Shown here one piece after another: positions 33,838-47,023 of a stretch of DNA of 64,000 nucleotides. How positions within the stretch are numbered: the first letter of the stretch is position 1; each line of letters begins with the position of its first letter. The notes under the pieces were generated by a model, which saw only the letters and a list, made by a program, of their open reading frames with translations, was not told where the DNA came from and did not search any database. The translations under genes were made by a program, and so were the position numbers. Source of the DNA: Macquaria australasica (taxonomy: Eukaryota > Chordata > Actinopteri > Centrarchiformes > Percichthyidae); contig SEMN01000071.1 of the NCBI GenBank assembly GCA_005408345.1, forward strand, positions 124,001 to 188,000, read 5' to 3'.

Positions 33838-34240
33838 AAAATGGGCGTCTGAATGGGTGTTTTCTCTCCCCATTCCAACCCTTTTTACGAGGAGTTTAAA
33901 TTTCAGGCCCGGGGGTTGTGGCCCCTCCGTTCCAATCCTACTGAGAGGAGGTGGGGCGGGGAACCTGTCGCCGAGAATAAAAGGCCCGTCGGCTGAAGAG
34001 GTGCAGGCGTGCTCATACCCCTGTCCGCCGGACGAACAGGAACGACCGCCTTCAGCCGGCCGGCCAGCCAGCTGCCTCGGGGAGATCCCAGGTGGCAAAT
34101 ATCCTCCTGCTGCAGTGAGAGAGCAGTCAATCCCCACCCTGTGGAGGTCAGGAAATCTGTCGAGTCAGAGTAGCCAGAGCGAGGTGGTTTTTGGTGACCA
34201 GTGAGGCATGACTTGTGGGGGCCGTAAGTTTCTGGCACCC
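33838..34240. promoter_or_regulatory. GC-rich, promoter-like island
   Basis: Within an AT-rich neighbourhood this block is GC-rich, with a GC box GGGGCGGGG (33953-33961) and a TATA-like AATAAAAG (33976-33983) spaced as in a plus-strand core promoter. It has open frames of about 110 residues in three frames, as expected from base composition. None resembles a protein I know. Confidence 0.3.
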
Positions 34241-37200
34241 CATTAACAGCAGGATGGGACGGTCCAGCAGCACTTTAAGGGCCCACAGCGTCTTGTCCTC
34301 TTTCACCTCACACCAATACTGACTTACAGCAGCCACAGCTGGACGGCCTGCTCTCGGCCGTTCTCAGCAGTGCTCCTCTGGTTTAGGGTGATGTTGCGGT
34401 GTGTGAAAGTGAGTGAGAGTTTCACGGCTGCAATTCAAAAGTCTGTGTGTTTATTGTGTGTGCGCACAACAGGTCTCGAATGGGTCCCTCATGGCTACAG
34501 CAATGAAACAAGATCTGCCCCAGACTTGAGCAGGTGAAGAGAAAGAAATACACGGCACAGAGACAGGAACAGACAGCGACACAGAAAGAACGGGGGGAGG
34601 AGAGAAGAGGAGTGGATGAGTGGAGTCTGGGAGAAAAGTGAGAGTCAGAGAGGGACAGAGTGGGACAGACATAAACACACAAGAGAAGAGGAGAGTACAT
34701 TAGGGAGGAAGTCCGGTGGATGGAGGATTGAAAAATGATTTCCTCTGGCTCTGCAGGTAGGAGATACAGAGTACAGAGCAGGAGAGGAAATCCCCTTCTC
34801 CACGCTCCTCCGTTCCATCCCTCCATCTTTACAGTGAGCTTCCTGCAGTTTGTAACCTCTGGAACAGACTAAGTGACACACAGACAGTATAATACCTGAT
34901 GTACACTGCATAACAAGAGGGCCCTCAGCAATAAGCATACTAGACTGCGGCACAGAAGGCCACATAGTGCTTTGAAAAAGCCATCTGCAAAGATGTTCAG
35001 GCCACCCGCTGCCACACTTTGACAAAAGCAAGGATTAAACGTACTTTATGTCTGAGATAAAACAGAAAGTAGACTAAATACATCAAAAATATTTACTATA
35101 TATACTGAAAATTCACAGTGTACAGAAATATGTATATACAAAAAGACAAATACAAAACACAAAACACTGTTGAGCTGTTTGGGGGAAATATATCCAGTTG
35201 CTCCACAGAAGCAGTCAAAAGATGCAAACATGCACAGGCAAATATCCATTACAAACGTATTTATTGAGTTGCAGAAAGCCATTTAGTGTATATAAAAAAC
35301 AAACACTTCTGATCACTTTGACTTCCCACTGATGATGGTGAAATGTAAAGATGAAGAAAAAAAGGTTTATAAATATGATGATAAAAGCGAATACATTCGG
35401 CTTTAATATGAACAAGATATCAGAAGAGGCGATTTGGGTCCAATCCATTTGAACTCATCCAGCATTCGTAAAAATTCAAAACCTAGAAGAAAAAAACTGA
35501 AAAAAAAAGGAAAAGGGTTCACTCCAACTAAGGATCTGCTTAGTCTCAAAGCTTTAAAGATCATACTGGTGGTTTGGCGTGTTTTATTTTAGCCCGCTGA
35601 CTACAAATTGCACATATTTTACATTATAAATGACCATTTTCCAAAACATACAATAGGATTTTAGATGGATTTTCTGCCCTCCAAGCAGCTGCTGGTTTCA
35701 CATGATTTCAGTGCACTGACAGTCTTCCTTCAGCCAAATCTAACATATTTGTTATACATAATATATGACCGTCTCCTTTATTCTTTGTCCCATTATAATG
35801 ATATGGTCCCGCAGCGGTCAGCAGAGGACCACTTTCAAACTCTCCTTGCTGGTGCATTCAATGATGTTCTAACATTCAAGCATTAAAGAGGTTCTCCAGT
35901 GATTTAGCATTGCACTTCCATAAAATTGGGGGTCTTACAAGAGACGGATTTAAAAAGAATGATTAAAATCGTAGCAGCAGAAAGAAAGATATCCTGACTT
36001 TCAGTCTCTAGTATGGGTCAAGCTCCAAAAACGAAAGCTCCCTCCAGAGCCACAGAAGACTTTATACAACTGTTTTCACAGGATGAGTAGTGCTCCTTCT
36101 GACAAGTAAATTGAAGTTCATGTGTAAAATTGGCAAAGTGCCCCTTCAATAGCAAGCTGCCAAAAACCATAGTATCAATGAACAATGTTGCAGACAAATA
36201 AAGCTGCCATGGACGAAGTAAAAAGTGAATTTGGTCATTTCTGGCATTAAAACAGTTGCCGGTTTAGCAGTCAACATTTAAAATATACTTGTGAATATGT
36301 AGTTTATGGGCTAAAAACACCGGTATGGGGCTTCAGTATTTCCTAGACTGTATATACAGCTCAGATATGAAATGGACTGGTCCCAAATCACAGAAGTGAG
36401 GAGCGACCTGTCCTGACCTGGGGCTGATTTTACGTACTGGATCAGCTGCCATTACTTTCCCAAGTCAAACTCCTCGCTACAGTTTCCAGGTGATGAGGTG
36501 TAAGGCGCTGGGAGTGCCTCATGATAGTGCAATGGTCAGCTGTTCCCTGTACCTTTGCTCTCAGAAAAAGCCCCAAATGGGGCCGAGTTTCCAAAAACTG
36601 ATCCATTCCTTGAAACCCAGTGGAACTGCTCTGAGGGGACTGGGTAGGACACGCTGCTGCACAATCCCAGCAGTGAAAACTAATCAAGAAAAGGAACACG
36701 TGATGGAGCAATGTAACAGATGCAACAAGAGCAGCTTACTGAGATACTGATTGAGAGTAATGGAAGTGAACCTGTGTGTGTGTACAATGTACAGTAAATA
36801 TGCACTTCCAAAGAAGAAGTAGAAACAGAAAATAGGCGAAAACCCCATTGAATTGTCATTGGAAAGTAAAAGTAAAAAAACAAATGTAAAACAATAAAAC
36901 CCTGCTTTGGTGAAGCAGTATTTAAATGCACCTTCACTATATAAAGCTGATTATCGCATTCATGATAAAAATGACAAAAAGCCAACAGATGTGACAATCT
37001 GACACATTGTTTTTTTTGAGGGAGAAGCAAAAGGTTTGATTGTGTAATACTGAACACTTTTTGTTAATGCAGTGTTGAAATACTGAAAAGCATGTGGCTG
37101 AACCTTCATCTGCAAAGTGCAAAGGCCTTACCAGCACATGTAATTTAATGTATGTATATTTGTAATGTATGTAATGTAACAATTTGAGACTGAGCATGGC

Positions 37201-38383
37201 AATTATCACCTGTTTTATTTAAATTGCCATTGTGTGTCCATTGTCACAAAAAAGTATGTCTTGTGTTAACATAAGCTGAAGCTGCATAAAGAACAGAAAT
37301 AAAGGACTGCTGACTAACAACATTTAACACTGTAGCAAATAATAATAGCAACACTCCTTCTGCCGCAAACTTAAAAGATTATACAGTCTCTGAGGAAGCA
37401 CACGGTGGTGAATTCAAAACAAACATAAATTCAAACTTTTTTGTCGTCTCTGAACAAAAAAAAAAAAAACAGAAAGCAGGCCTGCCTGTGACCAAAACGC
37501 TGGGACTCTGTAACAAAATAAATAATTAAAATGAACCTAAAAACAAAAATATATATATTTATATTCTACTATCCGAGACTTCACCATTTACTGAAGAACA
37601 AGAAAATCTGCAGCAACGGGAGGTTGGAAAGGGGATCCGACGTACAGAATCTGCTCTCCCTCATCAGGGCAGGACATGTTACTGTACGTCTGCGCTGCAG
37701 CCTGTGATGAAGACAGTACCGTGACATGAAGACAAAGACTTTACAGAGGAAATCGGACAAACTCAAGTCTGTAGATTACAACACTCGAATGTTAGTGTCT
37801 CAAAGTGATACCAGCCCCTGTGGCAAGAGAGGTACCCCTCTCAGATTTATCTACGGTCATCTGGCTGGGCAAGTGTTAATTTTGGACCCTTGGACAGACA
37901 TGAATGAATGGACAAATGGCAGATGGGGGTGGGGGTGGGGGGCTGCTGCAGCTTGTTAAAAAGCACAGTAAAAATCTTTGATATTTACACTGAGTAAAGT
38001 GAATACATTCAGGCAGCAAAAGAAGAGGACGACCTCTTCCCTGTACGAGGTACGTTTGGCACTGCTATCACTCATCCCATCCCCGCACGCGCTTTGTAAC
38101 AGTCCTCTTTTTATTCCTTTTCTCTTCTGTTCCTTCATCAGGTTAGCCAGCAAGTCCAACTAAATCCTGGACTTGGGGGGGGGGGGGTTGAAGTGGTAAA
38201 CGTCGAAGCATGGGGCCGCAGGCAGAGCTTTCCTGCGACTCTTCATAACACAGGAACCAGGCAGATCCAGTCCTCCCCATGTTTCCACGCCCCACCCCCC
38301 CAACCCTGCTTCAATAAGCAGGAGTCTTTGGTTCAGAAGGCACATGTGTGCATCTCTTCACAGAAACCCTTACATATATATAT

Positions 38384-38791
38384 NNNNNNNNNNNNNNNNN
38401 NNNNNNNNNNNNNNNNNNNNNNNNNNNNNNNNNNNNNNNNNNNNNNNNNNNNNNNNNNNNNNNNNNNNNNNNNNNNNNNNNNNNNNNNNNNNNNNNNNNN
38501 NNNNNNNNNNNNNNNNNNNNNNNNNNNNNNNNNNNNNNNNNNNNNNNNNNNNNNNNNNNNNNNNNNNNNNNNNNNNNNNNNNNNNNNNNNNNNNNNNNNN
38601 NNNNNNNNNNNNNNNNNNNNNNNNNNNNNNNNNNNNNNNNNNNNNNNNNNNNNNNNNNNNNNNNNNNNNNNNNNNNNNNNNNNNNNNNNNNNNNNNNNNN
38701 NNNNNNNNNNNNNNNNNNNNNNNNNNNNNNNNNNNNNNNNNNNNNNNNNNNNNNNNNNNNNNNNNNNNNNNNNNNNNNNNNNNNNNNNNNN
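38384..38791. other. Assembly gap, 408 Ns, flanked by TA repeats
   Basis: The Ns are flanked by ACATATATATAT on the left and ATATATAAATA on the right. The missing sequence is probably a (TA)n microsatellite in the st3gal3 3' UTR, about 105 bases past the stop codon. All open frames that cross it are artefacts. Confidence 0.97.
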
Positions 38792-38896
38792 ATATATAAA
38801 TAAAAGGGTTCTTTCTCCCAGAGTCGATCCATTTCCCCGCTTCCCGTTTTGTTGTCCTTTGGGAAAGGCAGAAGGAGACTGTAGGTGGGTGTAAAC

Positions 38897-38986
38897 TCAG
38901 ATACCATTAGTCAGGTCTGTGATGATGTTGGCCTTCACCAGCTTGCGGAGGAACTCCTTCTCCTTGGATATGTTGTGTGTCCATGA
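38897..38986 (-). CDS. st3gal3: st3gal3 last coding exon: sialylmotif VS and C-terminus
   Basis: The acceptor ATTCTCCCGCAG precedes TCATGG. It encodes SWTHNISKEKEFLRKLVKA, then NIITDLTNGI and the stop TGA at 38899-38897. The VS motif H and E are both present. The 3' UTR continues on the minus strand through the N gap. Confidence 0.94.
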   Translation of the reverse strand, partial: SWTHNISKEKEFLRKLVKANIITDLTNGI

Positions 38987-41900
38987 CTGCGGGAGAATCA
39001 GAAGAAAAAACTAATTCATGATCTATGAGAGAATACATCAGCATTCGAGAGCATTTATACCAAAAGCACTGCTATATGCACTGAAAGCTGTAGCATAGTT
39101 CAGGATTTTCATATTCCCAGTGTCTATATGTGTGGGTGTGCATATACATGTGTAAAGCCACACTGGGTCAGTTTTCCTCCCTGCTGTGCTATGAGGATTC
39201 TGTCCAGTGGGCCGACATGTAACCAGAGCCGGTGGTTCCTGTGTGGTGCTTTGGGATGCAGAGACTAAGGAACAGAGAGCAGATGAAGGAGGCAAAGGGT
39301 GGAGGAAGAAACATACAGGAGGGAATAGGAGGAAGAAAAAAGAGGAGAGCTACAGGAGGTTGGGCCTTGCAGCTGCCTCTGGTCTATCCTGCTGGTTCAA
39401 GACTCTCCTACAGAGTCTAGGCCTGTCTGGGTCAGGCCTCCTACTACTACGTGACAGGTCACAGCAGGAACACCAGGAACAATAAGCTACAGTTTTATTG
39501 GAATAACATAAAAAAACAGGACTGTAATGTTACATCAGAATTTAGCCTGCAAGCCTCTGGGATGGCAAGCTGGTGTTTGACTGACAGCTGAGCTGGCAGG
39601 GCATAGAAGACACAACAGTGCTGGTAAATATAGCTTACAAGTCAAGGACTGGAAGTGTTTTTGGTAGCAGCAATGTTGAATAAGGGCCAGCACCACTTTG
39701 CATCTAAACTGTGTGACGTTGACATTTGAAGGCACATTTTAAGCTGTTCAATAGCTCTTTAGCTGCGAAATGCTCAACTGTGTTCACCAGCTAGTCGCCA
39801 TCTGTGTCTACAAGCAACCACTTTCACAGACAAGTAGTCATTTGATCCATTGTTAATATAACAAAAAAGTATCATAGCAGCTTTAACTAAAAAAGTTTGA
39901 TTAGCTCTGAGATAACAGAATTGAGGATAGGATAAAAGTGGAGCGTCTCATACGCCACAGCAGGTGACCTCAGTAGCACCACACTGTCTAAAGTGATGTA
40001 TGTGACATTTTACTATCAATTTTTGTGTGTCTTGTGTATCACAATTTCCATGGTGCTTTAAAGCATCCATCCAGATGGGAAACAGGCTCTTTCTCCAAAG
40101 CAGCGGTGGTCAAGTGTTCCAAACGAAAAAGCCAAAAGTATTCTCATTAATTAGCCATGTGTGGCTGATGATGACAATGTTGATGAAGATGATGATAATA
40201 AATGCCAAAGGTTCACTGGGAGTTTAGACAAAGGTTATCATCATACTGAACTCATGGTTTACACACGTCAGCACACGGGTGACATCTTTGATTCCACTGG
40301 GTTTCAATGTAAACACAGAGGAAGACTTGACTGATGGAGAGGAGAGAGATCCATCATGGGGGCGTTAGCATGTTGATACAGTGACTGGTGAAACACCAGT
40401 GCCACTTCAAGATTGAACCTTTTGATGTTTTCATTCTTCAGTTTTAGTTTTGATTTTCTGGATTAAGTTTTGATTTTGTTTCAGTGTTACTTTTTTTTAG
40501 TTTCAGTCTATAGCTTTATGTCTTCAGTGCTGCTAAGCAAACAGGATACAAGAGAAGTTCAAACTATGCACTTTATTATAAACACTGCTCCTCATTAAAA
40601 CACACTAATGCAACATAAAATGAATACTCTAGGTATATTTGCCTTAACAGATAAAAATGAAAGTAATTATAACCATAAACTTATTCTAATTTAGTTCAAT
40701 CTTTTAGTTAACATTTTAGTTTTGTTCTTTTGTTTTATCATTTCAATTCTGGTCCTAGTAAAGAACAATGTATTTTTAACCAGTCACTTAGATTTTTGCT
40801 TGCATGTTTACAATAACTGATGTCATCATTGCCAAAAAGGCTTCTGATATGATACGATTACATGGCCATGACACAAAAATGACACTATGTACAAGGTACA
40901 TTGTACTGTGATATTTTATAAGCTTAACGCAGTATAAATCTTTGTAAAAAATCCTACAAGGAAGCCGAGCCAAACAAGCATATTTTAACTGATGGTACAA
41001 TTATCATACAAAGAAAATGCATCTTATGCCACAGCCTCCCACCATCATAGTTTTAACAGAACCAAAGAGCCTGTCATTAAACCTTCATGTCTGAATAACC
41101 TCATCTGTCAGGACAAAAAGCTGATCAGCATGAGTCCTGAATGACATCTAATTAGAGCAACTCCACACATTTTGCCACAATGTTCATCAAGCTCAAAACT
41201 GTCAAATCTTTGGATGCAAATACAAAAGCTGAGAGCAGCTCAGTTCATGCACTATTCGTAGACTAATATTAGACTACATAGTGAATGCTTTGTAGTGAAT
41301 GTATTTTGGCTGTAGCTTTTTGATGGGCTCTCAACAAAACCCACCAATGATTTTTGGGTGCTCAGATGTTCAAAAACTCACCTCTTTAATGGCGGACATC
41401 TTGACAGTCTCATAGTAGTGCAGAGGTGCGTGGGGCATGTTCATGTCGTAGCCGAAACCAGCCACTGCCACCTCATCACAGTTATGTAGTGCCATCGTTA
41501 CAGCAACTGTTCCCAACGTTGGAATGTTCTGTAGTAAAAGCAGAGAGGCCGTCAGAACAGCACAGCACACTCAGCACATTTATTTAATCTAACACGGGGA
41601 TTAATATGGACAAAAACATGTGCAGTATTACCATTTTCAGCCAATTTTGAAACTGATCATGGTTTCTGACACTAGTTCAGAGACAAATGTCCACTCCCTC
41701 TCATGTATCCGCTTCCCTCTTTTGTACCTCTGTCTTTGTTCTGCTCCACTGTTGCTAACTGACTTTGAGCACTTGGTGATTAACTATTACCTTTAAGATG
41801 CGACCCCTGCAGACCCCTGCTACGACACAGTGATCTACAGGGTTGAACTGTGCTTCCTAACCGCCATGGGCTGCCAGAGAACTGGGGGGTACAGGGGCTG

Positions 41901-42064
41901 CGTGTGTGTGTGGGATTGTGTGTGTTGGAAAAAAAGTGGGTGCAGAAGAAAGAGTGGAGGGAGGCCCCATTTAAATCATTACCCTGATTTGCAGCCCTCA
42001 GGGTAGGTGGAGCTGAACCAGCAGCTGGCCAACCCCCTACTGCGTTTTCTAATACAGATTAATT

Positions 42065-42109
<45 letters not shown>

Positions 42110-45100
42110 AACATAAACACTAGTATAACAAATAGACCTCCTCATTAATCTCCACATACATAAACATAAACTACGACGGTCAGGAGATAGACAGGAAAGT
42201 GTTCTAGGGACAGAATGTGCCAAATCATACAACTCTGCAGCCTGTATTGTATGGGACAGCCCTGCAAACACCCAGACACAAATGTGCGCACACAATTGAC
42301 CAACACACACACACACACACACACAGGCCAGATGCCCACATGTTGAACACATGTTGCAGAGTGGAGTTCATGCAGGGGTGTTCTGGTGGCCCCAGAGGGC
42401 AGAGTTAGGGTGATACACTCCTCATGTCCTCTCCAATTCTCTAACAATATTCCCCTCTACTGACCAACAAAACACACATACACATCTCAGTGATATGAGT
42501 ACAAACAGTCTTGCTTATATGCAACCATGTACACATACACACCAGTATTTGACATCAAATACTCCATGATCATTACTTTATATTTTTCTGCTCTGTACTC
42601 TAGCAGGTGGTCACCAACATTTGTTCACTATTTCTGGTCAAGACCTGATACAGCAGGAATCCAGACAAGCATGATTCGTGAGCAAAGTGCATACATAAAC
42701 TTCTAATATCAAATAAAAACAATAGAGGACTGTAGAATTCAGACTGGACCAGGGTTGCAGCAAGTATTCAACATTTTGGCAATGTCAGTGAGAAAGCTTG
42801 GTATTTCCTTTTAATTTCCTACTTTCTTTCTCCCTCTTTGTATTTTGAAAATGGTGAGGGTACACCGCTGCCATTCTGAGGTAAACAACCTCCAACATAG
42901 CCTTCAAAACAAAGATTAAAGTACAAAAATACTACAGTAAATACAACTGAAGAGCAAATCATATACATATTTATAAAGATGGTGATAATTGTCATAAAGT
43001 ACATTTCAATTCTAAAGCTTTGGTACAAGTGTTCCCTAATCAGAGCTCCTTTTACATTTTCATGATTTTGTTACATTGATTATCAGCTCTCAAGGGAGAC
43101 ACATTTTCCTTTTTCCTCTTTCTGTTCACGTCCCTGATTCTATATTTCCATGAAAATGTGCAAATTCTAAGCAAATTTACAAAAAGTTGGCAAAAGAAAA
43201 TCATGACGTTGTGAAGCGTGTGCCTGCATGTGTCTTACCCCTTTGCCCATTACGCCATTGTTAAAGGGCAGGCCTATGAACTGGAAGGCAGCCTCCTGGA
43301 TGAAGTAGGGATTGAGGATTCTCATCTCTGTCGGCTCCCGAGGCACATAGTGAGCCACCGACTTCCAAAAACCCTCTGTGCCCCTCTGAAATGACAGGAA
43401 GACAGACAAAAAGAAGACAGACGATTGTGCATTAGTAGTTTCCAACATCAATACTGGACTGTTTTTTCTCTGCAAGGTCAGAGTCATGTGCATAAAACAC
43501 AAAACTGACATTTACATGACACTGTGGGGTGGACAGCCACCTGCAATTTACCAACCCAACATCAAAGTGAGATTATCCTCTGTAACACTGACATAAAACA
43601 CAAAAGCCAACCAGAAGCCAGACCCCTACTAGCACTCATTAGGGAAATGGCTTTTGGGCCTTTAATGGATGATGTCAGGGTGAGGGGCTCGCAGGACATC
43701 AGTAATTACGACCCCTGGGTGAAGGGTGCAACTGGCCTGGACTGCTTTACAGTCCCACTCTTGAAGTTTTCGTTAGTTGTAGAGAAAAGGGTTGGGGACT
43801 TGATTAATATGACAATTCTTATTATTTCAGCAAAATATTGCCATTACATTTTGTCTCCATTTTAGGGAACAAAGTTATTCTAAATGGACATTTTTCAGTG
43901 TAGTATTTCTCAAAGTAACCGCAGATACAAACTTACTTTCACTCGTACTCTATTTTAATAACTGAAATTACTACGTTTATCAAGTCTTTCTGTAAAACCA
44001 TGTTTACACGCACTGACTCAGGAGCAGGGTTTTCCTTTCCATCGCTGGGTTGATCTTTTCCACTTTTTCCCCCTAAGATGCCGTCATAAGGATTCTCCCT
44101 GGCTTTCCTATCAGAACTTACCGCTTCTTGATCACAACTTCTGCACTCCCGACAGACAAGTTGCTCATTCAGTGCCGGTGTTTGGTCAGGCTTGATGAAG
44201 GAGTTTGGTTTATGCTTTAATAATAGTATACTGCATGAATATTAATTGTGGAAAAATGGTGGTTAAGTCTACATTTAGTATCTGCTGTTATTTTGCAGTT
44301 GGGAAATCACAAACCCCAAAACAGCATCCCTAACCAACATCCAAAGTGAAATACGGCATTTGAAAGGAAAGTCTGATGAAATGCACTTTCTCATACCAAC
44401 AAAATAGCCACTGGTTATTAGGAAACAGAGACACAAACTCACAAAAAGGTACCCTTGAAAATGATAGAGATTATACATCATGCAAATGAATACCTCATTT
44501 TGACTAATTGACAAGATTACACCTCCAACAAAATCAGTCCCCTTGATAAACTAAAGGAACGTGCAACGAACTAGCAGTGCGTGATTGACTCGCCTGACAG
44601 TGTGACTTCCTAAAAGACATGAAGCCAGTAGGGTCAGCAGATGTAAATGGGAATCACCTGTTCAAATAGTCAAGCACCCGCCCGGCTGCCTTTGATACAG
44701 AAATGTATGACTGTGTGTGTGTGTGTGTGTTTGTGTGTGTTGGCAGAGGCAGTAGCAACAAGTCTGCTGGCTTTGTGGCTTCAACGGTGGCGGCTCTTTT
44801 TGAACGTGGGCCCAGCTCTGTGCCTGCGGCAAGCTGCAACAGGAACAGCAGCTCATCTCTCCTGTCAACACAGCTTGTGTTTGCCAGGAATCTATTTAGC
44901 AGCGCTGTTTGGATATGTGCACGTCTGTGTACGCTGAATAAAGAGAGTGATGCTTTTTTTTCTTTATTCTAGGAAGGAGAGAAGCTAATGACACACAACA
45001 CACACCCCTCGCTTTACACAGCAATGACTTGACATGTACATAGACACAAATGTCACGGGGTGGGGATCTCTTTGAAGATATTCAGACAACTGGCAAAGTA

Positions 45101-45657
45101 CAGGTGGCTTTGAGAAATGTAAGAGCAATTAGTATGTAAGGATTTAGGACTGTGAGGAAGGAGGGGGTTGTGGGTGCTGTTGTGAATTTAGGAATGTGGG
45201 AAGTTGCTTACATTAAAGGTCACCAACTCAAACCTCCGCCAGTTAGGATGGACAGAAGAGGGGAAAGTTAATAACACTCCACGTTCGTTTAGCTCTCAAA
45301 CTACTCCAGAGAGACTGTAAAGTGACTGCAATGAAGATTTCGTTTGTGGGTTGCTACTGGGTATGAATACTAAAACGTGCAACGGTGATACAAGGTGAGT
45401 TTCGTTAACAATTCACCAAGCCTTATCTGGTTAAATAAAAGTTAAAACAAACTTGTAAATTATGACCAACAGTTGTGAAGATTTGCTCAAAGACTGTTAA
45501 ATATCTGCACTGCAGAAGAAGCACTCAAACCTCTATGTGAGTGTATTAGTTTGTCAAGGGAAACACAGCTAAGCCAGTGGCATTTGACCATAGAACAGGA
45601 AGCTGCACAGTGGTCCTACGCCACATACTCAACCAAGCCCTGACACACACACACACT

Positions 45658-45693
<36 letters not shown>

Positions 45694-46992
45694 TGAACAA
45701 AAGTGTGTAGCTTTGGTGTTTGGGCTGTCGCTGGGCTGTGGTCAGAGAGGAAATGGCTGTTTCCCTTCTCCTGCGACAGCTTTATGGTTAAATTGGTCTG
45801 GATTATTAGAATTAAGTGTGTGCACGAGGCTGTGTGCTCCAATAAAGCACCTGTTAAAACAGCCTTGAACTGGGAGAGTTAATTGTTTGCAATGCAAGGA
45901 GATAGACTGTAGAGAGGTCGACATTATCCATTTTTATGACAACATTTTCGTATACTTCATACAGTCTATTGGCATCATTGTGATTGTAGCTGTAGGTGCT
46001 GGTCCTTTATTTGCACCAAGCTGGGAAATTGCCCTTTTTAGCATCTTCAACACTGTTGAGTCTGAAATACAGAACATATTTACTGTATATGATCATGTTG
46101 AAGAGCGTGTCAAATTTAAATTCCATTCCTTTGCCTTGCCAAGTGGTATTGGTGCAAAAGGAGGTGCCGTTTGTGTGTCACTGAAAGTAGACTAATGCCA
46201 TAAAAGCACTCAGTTTCTATATGTCAGTGTTGTCAATTGCAACAGAAGCTTTGCAAAGGCTAAGTGTATTTGTCTTGTAATTTCACAGCTGTAGGAAAAT
46301 CATAGCTATACAAATCATCACCGAAAGAGCTTAAAGCGCAGGATTAGAGGGTGAGGAGAAGACCTACCATAAGCCAAGACAAGTGAGGGATCAAACAGAT
46401 GGAAAAAGTGATGTGGACTGAGAGATATAGAGGGTTAAGAACAATGATATAATGAGTGCTAAAATGGAAAATTTACAACTTTCTGAAAAGGCATGTTTCA
46501 TGTACAAAACTACTATAAACATGGGAAAAGTAACTATGGGCTCAAGGTGGTAAAAGACTTTTAGGCTGGGCATAAACATGACAACATGCATCCTTTTCTA
46601 GCTGCATAAATCTGAAAAAAAATACACCTCAGTTGCACAAATGTAAAATGCTCAAATAAGAAACAGCTTGGTTTAGAGCCTGGACTTATCCAACCCTGCA
46701 TTTATGGTTTTCAGTGTGGTTTGGTTTCAGTGTGGCCAATGCAACTTAAATCACCTTTAAACTAAAATGTTTCTCTGTGTTGAATGAGGCAGATAGCTTA
46801 GTTTATAGTTCCTGAGGGACTGAGCGTAGAAATGTGGAGCACTGAACAGAACTGTAATATGAGGGCACATCTGCTGGGTTACTAAGGGTGGCTTTAAAGC
46901 CCCTCAATGTAAACAAACACAAACAAACCTCAGCTTTACAGATAGTAAACCCCGACCATCATGTCACCAGATACAGTGTGTGCGTGTGTATA

Positions 46993-47023
<31 letters not shown>

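Larger units (their letters stand above)
28750..38383. other. Intergenic region between artn and st3gal3
   Basis: No protein-coding exon is recognised. It holds dispersed repeats (29004-29318, 31985-33190), microsatellites, a promoter-like site near 30373-30470 and a GC-rich island at 33838-34240. Toward 35-38 kb there is unique AT-rich sequence that may include a long st3gal3 3' UTR. Confidence 0.55.
41529..43238 (-). other. st3gal3 intron
   Basis: It holds two CA microsatellites (42069-42107, 42303-42325) and otherwise unremarkable sequence. Confidence 0.6.

Noticed and set aside
33857..34204. 115-codon frame and two opposing frames in the GC-rich island
   Set aside because: Three frames open at once in high-GC DNA with no recognisable protein. 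I kept the region only as a possible promoter.
38193..38907. Long frames across the N gap on both strands
   Set aside because: They are created by unknown bases and have no evidential value.
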